From CAZMVU01 sp964569295 (GTDB taxonomy: Bacteria > Hydrogenedentota > Hydrogenedentia > Hydrogenedentales > JAGMZX01), in contig CAZMVU010000085.1 of assembly GCA_964569295.1 (NCBI GenBank), forward strand, positions 1-18,614: DNA of 18,614 nucleotides, given 5' to 3'. Position 1 is the first letter of the stretch. Each line of letters starts with the position of its first letter. The translations under genes were made by a program, and so were the position numbers. The notes under the pieces were generated by a model, which was not told where the DNA came from, did no database searches, and was given only the letters and a program-made list of their open reading frames with translations. Of the stretch, positions 1-6,693 are shown piece by piece.

Positions 1-469
1 CCGAATATGAACCATGGCGCACCAACGGGAGGGCGAGCGTACCCGCGAGCCGAAATGCCACGCAAGCCCCAAGGAAAATGGGGACAGAACCAACCGAGCG
101 GGTCGTCAGTTGAGGCGTGTTATTGGCGCATCTGCGTGCGGGTTCAGGTAGCGCGTGGGCTGCCCCCCATTTTCCGAGCAGGACACGCCGCACAGGTTCT
201 CGCCCGCCTTGGACGCACCCACGCACTTCAGCCCACGCGCGCAAAAGCGGTGGCAAGCCACCGCACTCCAAAGTTGCGCCAACGGCATGGCTATCCCCGT
301 CGCACGCGGGTATTCGCTATCACGGAACAGATAGGCGGAACAAGGAGATTACTGCGGACCGCGAAGAACACAGCCGGAAGAAGAGCCGCTGCGAATAAGT
401 ACCTCGCCGCGCGTGTTTACCCCTATGAAACGAAGTTTTGCTTGCCTGACAACACGGGAAGGTAATACC
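1..469. other. Intergenic region at left edge, no convincing gene
   Basis: Open frames exist here on both strands, but none has a ribosome-binding site, a recognisable domain or natural-looking composition; the predicted peptides are rich in Arg, His, Pro and Ala, as expected from non-coding GC-rich DNA. The stretch contains a perfect hairpin at 247-264 (listed separately). It also contains the string TGGGGACAG near 79-88, which loosely resembles short sequences seen in dispersed REP-like elements. I see no clear -10/-35 pair for the downstream lipoprotein gene. Confidence 0.6.
247..264. repeat. REP-like GC-rich hairpin
   Basis: GCGGTGGC-AA-GCCACCGC is a perfect inverted repeat with 8-base arms around a 2-base centre. 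Read on the minus strand it is followed by TTTT, so it could weakly act as a terminator for minus-strand transcripts. It sits in non-coding DNA and resembles in style the other short palindromes at 12428-12445 and 18344-18515, which suggests a dispersed repeat class rather than a gene-specific terminator. Confidence 0.55.
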
Positions 470-688
470 ATGAAACGTATGTTCGCGATGCCGATGCTGG
501 TTTTGCTGGCCGCGCTCGTCACGCTGGGCTGTGCCAGCACCTTCGAAAACCCCAAGATGGCCGCCGGTGAGCCGGAACACGAGCAGCTACTGCAAGACCA
601 GGCTGGCGAGGGCGAAACCGACACGATGACGCCGGAAGAACATCGCGCACTCGTGCGCGAGTACAAGCGTCTCAACCGCGAGATTTGA
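470..688 (+). CDS. Small putative lipoprotein, function unknown
   Basis: This encodes a 72-residue protein. The ATG at 470 is chosen because GGAAGG lies about 8 bases upstream and because it places a short basic N-terminus (MKRM) directly before a hydrophobic stretch ending in LVTLGC. That is a signal-peptidase II-type sequence with the lipidated Cys at residue 21. An in-frame ATG at 413 would add 19 residues and push the signal sequence inward, so it is less likely. The mature part is short, polar and acidic (ENPKMAAGEPEHEQLLQDQ), ends in a basic helix-like segment (HRALVREYKRLNREI), and has no domain I recognise. Ala at +2 after the Cys would fit export to the outer membrane if the organism has a Lol system. 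The gene converges on fetB across a gap of 122 bases with no obvious terminator. Confidence 0.7.
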   Translation: MKRMFAMPMLVLLAALVTLGCASTFENPKMAAGEPEHEQLLQDQAGEGETDTMTPEEHRALVREYKRLNREI

Positions 689-810
689 GACACGCCGGTT
701 GCGCGTCGGCACAACGCGGGAAGTGCGTAAGGGGAGCCTGGTGCTTCTCGTGCAACACCCGGCCGCACACACGCATGATGCGCGTCGCGGGTAATGGCAT
801 TGCGCCCGCG

Positions 811-1602
811 TCACCGGCGCGTGATGAGTTCTGCGCGCAGCTGGTGCCGGTCGTTGAATAGCCGCTGGAACACCAGGACAGCGGTGCCCATGCATCCGAG
901 GGAGGTGGTCGCGGCGATCATGAACATGATCATGATCTGGTATTTCACGGCTTGAAGCGGGCTTGTGCCGGAGAGTATCTGGCCCGTCATCATGCCCGGC
1001 AACGACACCAATCCCACGACCATCATGGAGTTGATGATCGGGATCATGCCGCGGCGTACGCTGTCCCGCAGGACATCCCGGGCGGCCTCCCAGCGCGTGG
1101 CGCCGTGGGCGAGTTCCATCTCGACGAGTCCGCGGCGCTCCTCGAGGTGCTCGAGCAGCGTGTCGAGGCACAGTGAAATGCCATTGAGGCCATTGCCCAG
1201 CAGCATGCCCAGTAGTGGAATGATGTATTGGGGGCTGTACCATGGTTCGACGCCGACAATCAGCGTGGCCGCCACGAACACGGTCACGAGGCCGCACAGC
1301 GACAAGGTGCCAAAAGCACGCAGCATGGCGCCGGGGTAGTAACGGGCCGATCGGGCCACGGCCGCACGGCTTGCCGCACCGATCATGATAAGCAGCACGG
1401 GCGCCAGCACCAGCGGGTGCTCGATGGCGAACACCCAGGTGAGCACATAGCCGATGAGCAGCAACTGCACCACCGTGCGCACGCTCGCCAGGGCGAGGCG
1501 GCCCTCGAGTCCGAGCCGCAGGCCCAGGCTCACCGCACCCGCCGCCAGCACCAGCACCGCGGAGAAGGCCACGTCGAAGTAGCTCAGTTCCACCGGCCCC
1601 AT
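811..1602 (-). CDS. fetB: FetB-type ABC transporter permease (UPF0014/YbbM family)
   Basis: This 263-residue integral membrane protein of the FetB/YbbM family is close to the usual length of about 260. It has several hydrophobic segments, with the family hallmark core in order: RTVVQLLLIGYVL near residues 42-54, MLRAFGTL mid-protein, LGNGLNGISLCL, then ELAHGATRWEAARD, SVRRGMIPIINSMMVVGLVSLPGMMTGQILSG and YQIMIMFMIAA. The ELAHGATRWEA segment is probably the cytoplasmic coupling loop that contacts the ATPase. In Escherichia coli FetAB is associated with iron homeostasis and proposed to export iron. The ATG at 1602 overlaps the TGA of fetA (TGATG), so translation is probably coupled; a longer upstream start lies inside fetA and is unlikely. 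The substrate in this organism is inferred from family only. Confidence 0.88.
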   Translation of the reverse strand: MGPVELSYFDVAFSAVLVLAAGAVSLGLRLGLEGRLALASVRTVVQLLLIGYVLTWVFAIEHPLVLAPVLLIMIGAASRAAVARSARYYPGAMLRAFGTLSLCGLVTVFVAATLIVGVEPWYSPQYIIPLLGMLLGNGLNGISLCLDTLLEHLEERRGLVEMELAHGATRWEAARDVLRDSVRRGMIPIINSMMVVGLVSLPGMMTGQILSGTSPLQAVKYQIMIMFMIAATTSLGCMGTAVLVFQRLFNDRHQLRAELITRR

Positions 1603-2279
1603 CAGCCCTTTTCCTGCGCAACGGTCATCGCGCCGATATCCACGACCCGGTCGCACCAGCGGTGCAATTGCGCGTGATCATGGGAGACCACGAGCACCGC
1701 CGCCCCGTTGTCCGCCGCGGCGTTCACTGCGGTCTCCACTTCCTGAGCGGAGGCGGGATCGAGCGCGCTCGTGGGTTCATCGAGCAACAGTGCGTCCGGG
1801 TCAAGCAACAGACCGCGCACAAGGCTCACCCGCTGCTGCTGGCCGATGGACAGCCTGCGGGCACGCTGGCGCCACACCGCCTCCTCGAGGTGGAGCCGCG
1901 TCAACAGCGCACGGGCACGCCTTTCGGGAAACGCGGCGGACGCCGTGCGGTAGCTGAAGGGGCGTGCCAAGTTTGCCTGCACCGTGGCATCGATCAGCAC
2001 GGGTTGCTGATCGATCAGCACCACGCGCCTGCGAAAGGCCGGCCATCCGTAGTCCGCCGGTTCGGCGCCGCGCAGCCGCACATGGCCGCACGCAGGGTCG
2101 ATGAGCCCTGCCACCGCACGCAGGAGCGTCGTCTTGCCGCAGCCCGAGGGCCCCAGCAGCCCAACCCGTGCCCCGGCACGCAGCGCAAGCGACACGTGGC
2201 GCAGGAGCGGCCGGCCCCCGGCGTCGATCCCGAGATCGGCCAGTTCCAGCCGCGCCGTAGCGTTTGCCGGTGCAGCCAC
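1602..2279 (-). CDS. fetA: FetA-type ABC transporter ATP-binding protein
   Basis: This is a 225-residue ABC ATPase, the same length as E. coli FetA (YbbL). Visible motifs in order are Walker A GPSGCGKTT near residue 40, the signature LSIGQQQR, Walker B ALLLDEPTSALD and the switch His in VVSHDH. It would energise the FetB permease at the inner face of the membrane. The start is a GTG at 2279, five bases after the rhaB stop codon. The open frame continues upstream, but that part lies inside rhaB and encodes an Arg/His-rich shadow sequence. No strong Shine-Dalgarno is visible, so translation may depend on coupling to rhaB. The stop overlaps the fetB start. Confidence 0.87.
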   Translation of the reverse strand: MAAPANATARLELADLGIDAGGRPLLRHVSLALRAGARVGLLGPSGCGKTTLLRAVAGLIDPACGHVRLRGAEPADYGWPAFRRRVVLIDQQPVLIDATVQANLARPFSYRTASAAFPERRARALLTRLHLEEAVWRQRARRLSIGQQQRVSLVRGLLLDPDALLLDEPTSALDPASAQEVETAVNAAADNGAAVLVVSHDHAQLHRWCDRVVDIGAMTVAQEKG

Positions 2280-2284
2280 CCCGT

Positions 2285-3760
2285 TTACGCCGGGTCCTGT
2301 GCCAGCCGGTCCCACGCGGCGGTGTCCTGCGGGGTGTAGTGTTCGAGCTCGACACTGTTCGCGATAACCTTGCGCAAATGCGCCAGCGAGCCCAAAGCCC
2401 CCGCGGCCATGGCCTGCACGCCGATGTTGCCCAGCGCGGTCGCTTCGACCGGCCCGGCGATGACGGGAATGCCGCAGGCATCGGCGGTCATCTGAGAAAG
2501 CAGCTTGTTCTGCGTGCCGCCGCCGATGATATGGAGCCGCTCCGTCTTCCGGCCAAGCGTGCTGTCGAGGGCGCGCACGGTCTCGCGGTATTTGAGGGCG
2601 AGACTTTCGAGTGCGCACCGCACTATCGCACCGCGGGATTCCGGCACGGGCTGGCTCGTCTCACGGCACAACGCGCGGATGAGCGCCGGCATGTCGTCCG
2701 GCGCGAGCAGCCTGGGGTCGTCCAGGTCGATAATGGAGACAAACGGCGCGCTCGCCTCGGCCTGCGCGGTGAGACCGGCATAGTCCAGCGGCTGGCCGTC
2801 TTCCTTCTCCCACATACGCCGGCATTCCTGCACCAGCCACAACCCGAAAATGTTTTTCAAAAAGCGGATTTTGCCGCCGACCCCGCCCTCGTTCGTGAAA
2901 TCGAGCGCCAGGCTTTCCTCCGAGATGTGCGGCCTATCGAGTTCCGCGCCCAGCAGCGACCACGTGCCGCTCGACAGATACGCCCAGTGGCCGCTTTCGC
3001 CCGCGACCACGGGCACCGCGGCCACGGCCGCGCCCGTGTCATGCGTGGCGGGGGCGATCACGGGCACACCCGTCTTCAGGCCCGTCGCGGCTGCGATATC
3101 CGGCAGCAGCGGCCCCAACACGGTCCCCGGCAAGGCCGGTTCGAGCAGAATGTGCCGCGGCAGGCCGAGCTGGGCGATCAGGTCATCGTTCCAACTGCGG
3201 GTGTGCGGGTCCAGGAGCTGCGTGGTGGAAGCATTTGTGTATTCACAGGCCCGCCTGCCCGAGAGCAGATAGCCGAACAGATCCCCCATGAGAAGCAACG
3301 CATCGGCCACTTCAAGCTGGGGTGCGTTGTTCTGCACCATGCTCAAAAGCTGGTACACCGTGTTGAACGGCAGAAACTGGATACCCGTTGCCTTGTACAA
3401 CTCCGCCTTCGCCACGCGTTCAAAGGCCGCGTCGAACATGCCCTCGGTTCGTTTGTCGCGGTAATGTACCGGATTGCCCAGGAGCGAGCCGTCCCGTGCG
3501 AGGAGCCCGAAGTCCACCCCCCAGGTATCCACGCCCATGCCGTCCAGTTCCGGGCCGTGTTCCCGCACGCATTGGGCAATGGCGTTTACCATCTCTTCAT
3601 AGATACGCGCCACATCCCACTGGCGCGTGCCGAGAATCGTGAGCCCCTCGGTGCGGAAGCGGTGGACCACCTCGAGGCGGATGCGCTCGTGTTCAAGAAT
3701 GCCCAACACGGCGCGCCCACTCTCCGCGCCCAGATCGAATGCCAGGAAACGGTGTGTCAT
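2285..3760 (-). CDS. rhaB: Rhamnulokinase (FGGY-family carbohydrate kinase)
   Basis: This is a 491-residue sugar kinase, matching the usual rhamnulokinase length of about 490. It phosphorylates L-rhamnulose with ATP to L-rhamnulose 1-phosphate in cytoplasmic L-rhamnose catabolism. It shows the N-terminal phosphate-binding motif AFDLGAESGRAVLG (residues 7-20) and the sugar-binding GVDTWGVDFGLL (76-87). THDTGAAVAAVP (239-250) carries the likely catalytic base Asp241, and HIIGGGTQNKLLSQMTAD (410-426) with GPVEATALGNIGVQAM (436-451) forms the ATP site. The ATG at 3760 follows a strong GGAGGG; the longer open frame upstream lacks both a ribosome site and family similarity. No isomerase (rhaA) or aldolase (rhaD) is in the window. 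fetA begins 5 bases after its stop, an unusual partner. A specificity for another deoxy-ketose cannot be excluded. Confidence 0.9.
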   Translation of the reverse strand: MTHRFLAFDLGAESGRAVLGILEHERIRLEVVHRFRTEGLTILGTRQWDVARIYEEMVNAIAQCVREHGPELDGMGVDTWGVDFGLLARDGSLLGNPVHYRDKRTEGMFDAAFERVAKAELYKATGIQFLPFNTVYQLLSMVQNNAPQLEVADALLLMGDLFGYLLSGRRACEYTNASTTQLLDPHTRSWNDDLIAQLGLPRHILLEPALPGTVLGPLLPDIAAATGLKTGVPVIAPATHDTGAAVAAVPVVAGESGHWAYLSSGTWSLLGAELDRPHISEESLALDFTNEGGVGGKIRFLKNIFGLWLVQECRRMWEKEDGQPLDYAGLTAQAEASAPFVSIIDLDDPRLLAPDDMPALIRALCRETSQPVPESRGAIVRCALESLALKYRETVRALDSTLGRKTERLHIIGGGTQNKLLSQMTADACGIPVIAGPVEATALGNIGVQAMAAGALGSLAHLRKVIANSVELEHYTPQDTAAWDRLAQDPA

Positions 3761-4002
3761 GGTTGTGAACTCCCTCCTGCTGCAACCCGGCTCACGTCGC
3801 TCCAACCCTTGGAACCCCGCACGATACCGCAAACCAGGGCTGCGGCGCCAATGACGCATACACCCCATCGGCACAATCACCCCTTTGTATACCCTCATGA
3901 CGGCGTGCGTAATGCACCCTGTGGGGCAAGACACGGCCTGATTCAACGCTCAGACCGTGCCATCCATCGGGGTGGACCCCGGGGGAACTTCGGATTGCGC
4001 GG
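3761..4002. other. Intergenic gap between rhaB and the FloA operon
   Basis: This stretch has 242 bases without a gene. Read on the minus strand it would carry the rhaB leader. TATACA occurs near 3887-3892, but I could not find a well-spaced -35 for it, nor a hairpin with a T-run that would end the upstream FloA operon. Whether rhaB-fetAB has its own promoter or is read through from the FloA operon is therefore open. Confidence 0.5.
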
Positions 4003-4752
4003 CTACCGCCGCATCGCCTTCGGACGGCCCAGAATCTCGGAGAAGATAATGCCCCGGCGTACGTCGTCCATATCGCCGAACAGCCCGTGGACCGGTTGCG
4101 GCGCTTTGGGGCGGCCTTTGGGCATTCGGGCCGCCTGTTGCCGGGCGCGCGCCGGCTGCTGTTTCGGTGCGGGCTGTTGGCGCTGGGGTTGCCGCTGCGG
4201 CCCCGCGGCCTGTTGATGCGGACGCTGCATCTCCTGCTCGATGCGCTGTTGTGCCTCGTGCCACAGGTCTTGCAACGAACGCCGGCTGGACCGTTGCGGG
4301 GCTTCCTGCTGTTCGCGCTTTACTTCCTGCTCGACGCGGCGCTGTTTGTCGTGCCACTGCTCGTGCAGCGAGCGCCGGCTCCCCTGCGGAATTTGGCGCC
4401 GGTGTTCGATGGGACGCGCCCGTTCTCGCTGCGGACGCGCCGGTTCCTGTTCGTGCGTTTTCCGTACCGTCTGCGGCGCTTCCTGACGCCGGTGCTGCGG
4501 CATGGGCGGCTGTTCGTGCCGGCCCTGGCCCTGCGGCTGCGGCTGCGGCTGGCGGGGCTTTGCCGTGGGAACATCCTCCCCCTCGCCATAGAGCATGCGG
4601 CGCGTGGCCTCGGGAATATCCGAACCCTCCCGGGCGGCGCGCCTGGCCCGTTCCTGGCGGTTCTGTTCCTCCTGCCGCTGCTCGCGCGCCTTCATGATCG
4701 CACTCACGGCAAGCACCGCGATGAATATAAGCGCTCCTATGAATTCGCCCAT
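4003..4752 (-). CDS. Membrane-anchored Gln/Arg/Pro-rich protein of the FloA operon, unknown function
   Basis: This is a 249-residue protein without a family I recognise. Residues 5-19 form one transmembrane segment at the very N-terminus, followed by a highly charged, low-complexity region rich in Gln, Arg, Glu and Pro. An internal imperfect duplication is visible: SRRSLHEQWHDKQRRVEQE (125-143) and SRRSLQDLWHEAQQRIEQE (156-174), each likely a short amphipathic helix with a central Trp-His. The extreme C-terminus is ordered in character again, with DDVRRGIIFSEILGRPKA (229-246). This looks like a conserved terminal peptide motif and would face the cytoplasm if the anchor is N-out/C-in. The gene starts 9 bases after the FloA stop with only a weak AGG ribosome site, so it is co-transcribed with FloA. 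An adaptor or scaffold for the flotillin assembly is an inference from position. Confidence 0.75.
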   Translation of the reverse strand: MGEFIGALIFIAVLAVSAIMKAREQRQEEQNRQERARRAAREGSDIPEATRRMLYGEGEDVPTAKPRQPQPQPQGQGRHEQPPMPQHRRQEAPQTVRKTHEQEPARPQRERARPIEHRRQIPQGSRRSLHEQWHDKQRRVEQEVKREQQEAPQRSSRRSLQDLWHEAQQRIEQEMQRPHQQAAGPQRQPQRQQPAPKQQPARARQQAARMPKGRPKAPQPVHGLFGDMDDVRRGIIFSEILGRPKAMRR

Positions 4753-4761
4753 GGTTTGCGC

Positions 4762-5781
4762 CTACTGCTCATCATCGGGCCGGCGCGGCTGCTGCTCTTC
4801 CTGCATCTTCGAGATGGAATCACGCATGTCCGTGTCGGCGATGACATTCTTCATGTTGAAGTAGTCCATGGCCCCGAGGTTACCGCTGCGCAGGGCGTCG
4901 GCGAGGGCCTTGGGCACTTCGGCCTCAGCCTCGGTCACGCGCGCGCGCATCTCGATGACCTGGGCCTTCATCTCCGCTTCACGCGCGCGCGCCATGGCGG
5001 CGCGTTCCTCGGCGCGCGCCTGGGCGATCTGTTTGTCGGCCTCGGCCTGCTTGATCTGCAGTTGCGCACCGATGTTCTCGCCCACGTCCACATCCGCGAT
5101 GTCGATGGAGAGAATCTCGAAGGCCGTACCTGCATCGAGCCCGCGCTCGAGCACCACCTTCGATATGCTGTCCGGGTTCTCGAGCACCTTCTTGTGCGTC
5201 TCCGCCGAGCCGATGGTCGTCACGATGCCCTCGCCCACACGCGCCACGATCGTCTCTTCCGTCGCGCCACCCACCAGCCGCTGGATGTTGGTGCGCACCG
5301 TCACACGCGCTTTCGCCTTGAGCTGGATGCCATCCATCGCCACGGCCGCCACGACCGGCGGGCCCTTGGCCGGATCGGGGCAGTCGATCACTTTGGGCCG
5401 CACGGAGGTCTGCACGGCCTCGAGCACATCGCGCCCGGCAAGGTCGATGGCGGTCGCCCGCTGGAAGTTCAGGTCGATGTTCGCCTTGCTCGCCGCGATG
5501 AGCGCCTGCACCACGCGCACCACATTGCCCCCCGCGAGGAAGTGCGCCTCGAGGGGATTCACGGGGATCTCGATGCCCGCTTTCACCGCCATAATCCGGC
5601 TGTCGACGATGACTTGCGGATTCACCCGGCGCAGGTACATACCCACCAGACTGCCAAAGCCCACATAGGCGTTCGACAGCAGGGCGCGCACCCAAAGCCG
5701 GAAAAAGCTGGCCACAATAACAATGACCGCAAGGAGGATTACCCCTCCAACAATCGTGGCGATAAGGACTCCTGGTGTCAT
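4762..5781 (-). CDS. floA: Flotillin-like protein FloA
   Basis: This 339-residue protein is typical of bacterial FloA/YqfA (about 330). Flotillins are inner-membrane-bound scaffold proteins that oligomerise and organise membrane microdomains. Residues 5-28 form the hydrophobic membrane insertion; the SPFH/band-7-like domain follows (about 30-235), including the conserved YLRRVNPQVIVDSRIMAVKAGI, LEAHFLAGGNVVRVVQALIAA and FEILSIDIADVDVGENIGA. An Ala/Glu/Arg-rich coiled coil runs through about 243-295, then the characteristic C-terminal SGNLGAMDYFNMKNVIADTDMRDSI (299-323). The ATG at 5781 has GGAAGG upstream at a somewhat long spacing. It lies 82 bases after the short NfeD gene and 9 bases before the Gln/Arg-rich protein, in the same operon as two NfeD proteins, the classic functional partners of flotillin. 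Confidence 0.95.
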   Translation of the reverse strand: MTPGVLIATIVGGVILLAVIVIVASFFRLWVRALLSNAYVGFGSLVGMYLRRVNPQVIVDSRIMAVKAGIEIPVNPLEAHFLAGGNVVRVVQALIAASKANIDLNFQRATAIDLAGRDVLEAVQTSVRPKVIDCPDPAKGPPVVAAVAMDGIQLKAKARVTVRTNIQRLVGGATEETIVARVGEGIVTTIGSAETHKKVLENPDSISKVVLERGLDAGTAFEILSIDIADVDVGENIGAQLQIKQAEADKQIAQARAEERAAMARAREAEMKAQVIEMRARVTEAEAEVPKALADALRSGNLGAMDYFNMKNVIADTDMRDSISKMQEEQQPRRPDDEQ

Positions 5782-5863
5782 GGCTCGCGTTCCTTCCTAT
5801 CTGTTGGCTGTGTGGTTTCTCTTGTCACCATAGCGCACACGGCGCCGCTTTGACCAACTTCCC

Positions 5864-6379
5864 TCAAGCGCCCGCATCCGGCGGTGGTGTGTCCACATCT
5901 ACGCCGGTACGCTCGACCACCACGCGGTTGCCGTGCACCTCGGTTATTCGCACCGCCTCGCCCTTGTCAATGAACGTGCCGTCGGACACGGCATCGATGC
6001 GGCGGTTGCCGATCAGGATCGTTCCGGAGGGCCGCAGCGCCGTGTAGACCTCACCATGCGCACCCACCAGATCGAGCTCGGACTTCTGGTTTGTATACCC
6101 CTCCTCCTCGCTGAGGTTGGTATCGAGCGAGAGAAAGCGGGCCGCCCGCGTCTTCGCGAGCACGACAAAGGCAAGGATAGCACCGAGCACCGCGCCCGCA
6201 CCTTCCCCGAGGATGATAAGCAGCGTGTGCTCAGGATAATTGTATATGCCGACACTGGCGCTTCCCAGCACCAGCAACCACCCGAAAATACCCATGATAC
6301 CGCCGGGCAGGAAGCCCTCGATAATGATCATCGCAAGGCCGGCGAAATAGAGGAGAAGCACCCACAACAGCGGCGTCAT
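5864..6379 (-). CDS. Short NfeD-family membrane protein (YqeZ/NfeD1b C-terminal type)
   Basis: This 171-residue protein contains the transmembrane and OB-fold parts of NfeD without the protease domain. Hydrophobic segments lie at about residues 4-20, 26-47 and 52-76 and include the NfeD-typical IIIEGFLPGGIMGIFGWLLVLGS. The C-terminal soluble part, LVGAHGEVYTALRPSGTILIGNRRIDAVSDGTFIDKGEAVRITEVHGNRVVVE, is the OB-fold domain (NfeD family). NfeD proteins are coupled to flotillin/stomatin proteins and are thought to help assemble or regulate them. The ATG at 6379 overlaps the upstream TGA (ATGA) and has GGGAGG nearby, so translation is coupled. FloA follows directly. Confidence 0.9.
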   Translation of the reverse strand: MTPLLWVLLLYFAGLAMIIIEGFLPGGIMGIFGWLLVLGSASVGIYNYPEHTLLIILGEGAGAVLGAILAFVVLAKTRAARFLSLDTNLSEEEGYTNQKSELDLVGAHGEVYTALRPSGTILIGNRRIDAVSDGTFIDKGEAVRITEVHGNRVVVERTGVDVDTPPPDAGA

Positions 6380-6693
6380 GCCTCGCCTCCCTCTTCTTGC
6401 CCCTCTTCCCGCGTGGATTCGAGCAGCGAGATGAGCTGGGTCGCCTCGACCCGGATTTCCTGCAGAAACTTGCCCTTTGCTCCCGGATCCTTCGGGTCGC
6501 TGTCAGGCATTTCATCGAACGTGTTCACAATATCGTCTTCTTCGTGAAACAGCGTGCGCGCCTGCCCGAGCAGTTTGTTATAGCGCCGCGCGAACGGTAC
6601 GCAGGTATAGTAGCCCGCCCCCTGCGAGGTGACGAGTTCCATCTCTTTCAGCAGGTTGCGCAGCATACTCACCAGGGTGTCGCGTTTCCCCAT
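6376..6693 (-). CDS. 105-residue uncharacterised protein of the NfeD/FloA operon
   Basis: This small soluble protein has no family I can name. It starts MGKRDTLVSMLRNLLKEMELVTSQGAGYYTCVPFARRYNKLLGQARTLF, then an acidic linker (HEEDDIVNTFDEMPDSDPKDPG), and ends in a helix-like LQEIRVEATQLISLLES with a very acidic tail (TREEGQEEGGEA). No signal peptide or membrane segment is visible, so it is probably cytoplasmic and largely helical. The ATG at 6693 overlaps the NfeD stop (TGATG) and has a strong AGGAGG about 8-10 bases upstream; a GTG one codon earlier at 6696 is possible. Its stop overlaps the next NfeD start. Tight coupling on both sides argues that it works with the two NfeD proteins. Confidence 0.82.
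   Translation of the reverse strand: MGKRDTLVSMLRNLLKEMELVTSQGAGYYTCVPFARRYNKLLGQARTLFHEEDDIVNTFDEMPDSDPKDPGAKGKFLQEIRVEATQLISLLESTREEGQEEGGEA

Noticed and set aside
7..465. 152-codon plus-strand open frame at the left edge and a 60-codon minus-strand frame at 106-288
   Set aside because: No ribosome-binding site, no domain, biased Arg/Ala/Pro or Cys/His composition, and the frames contain a REP-like palindrome.
2264..5853. Very long plus-strand open frames (650 and 588 codons) opposite rhaB, the Gln/Arg-rich gene and floA
   Set aside because: They run antisense through genes with clear family motifs, and their translations are Arg/His/Leu-rich without domains; they are a by-product of high GC at third positions.
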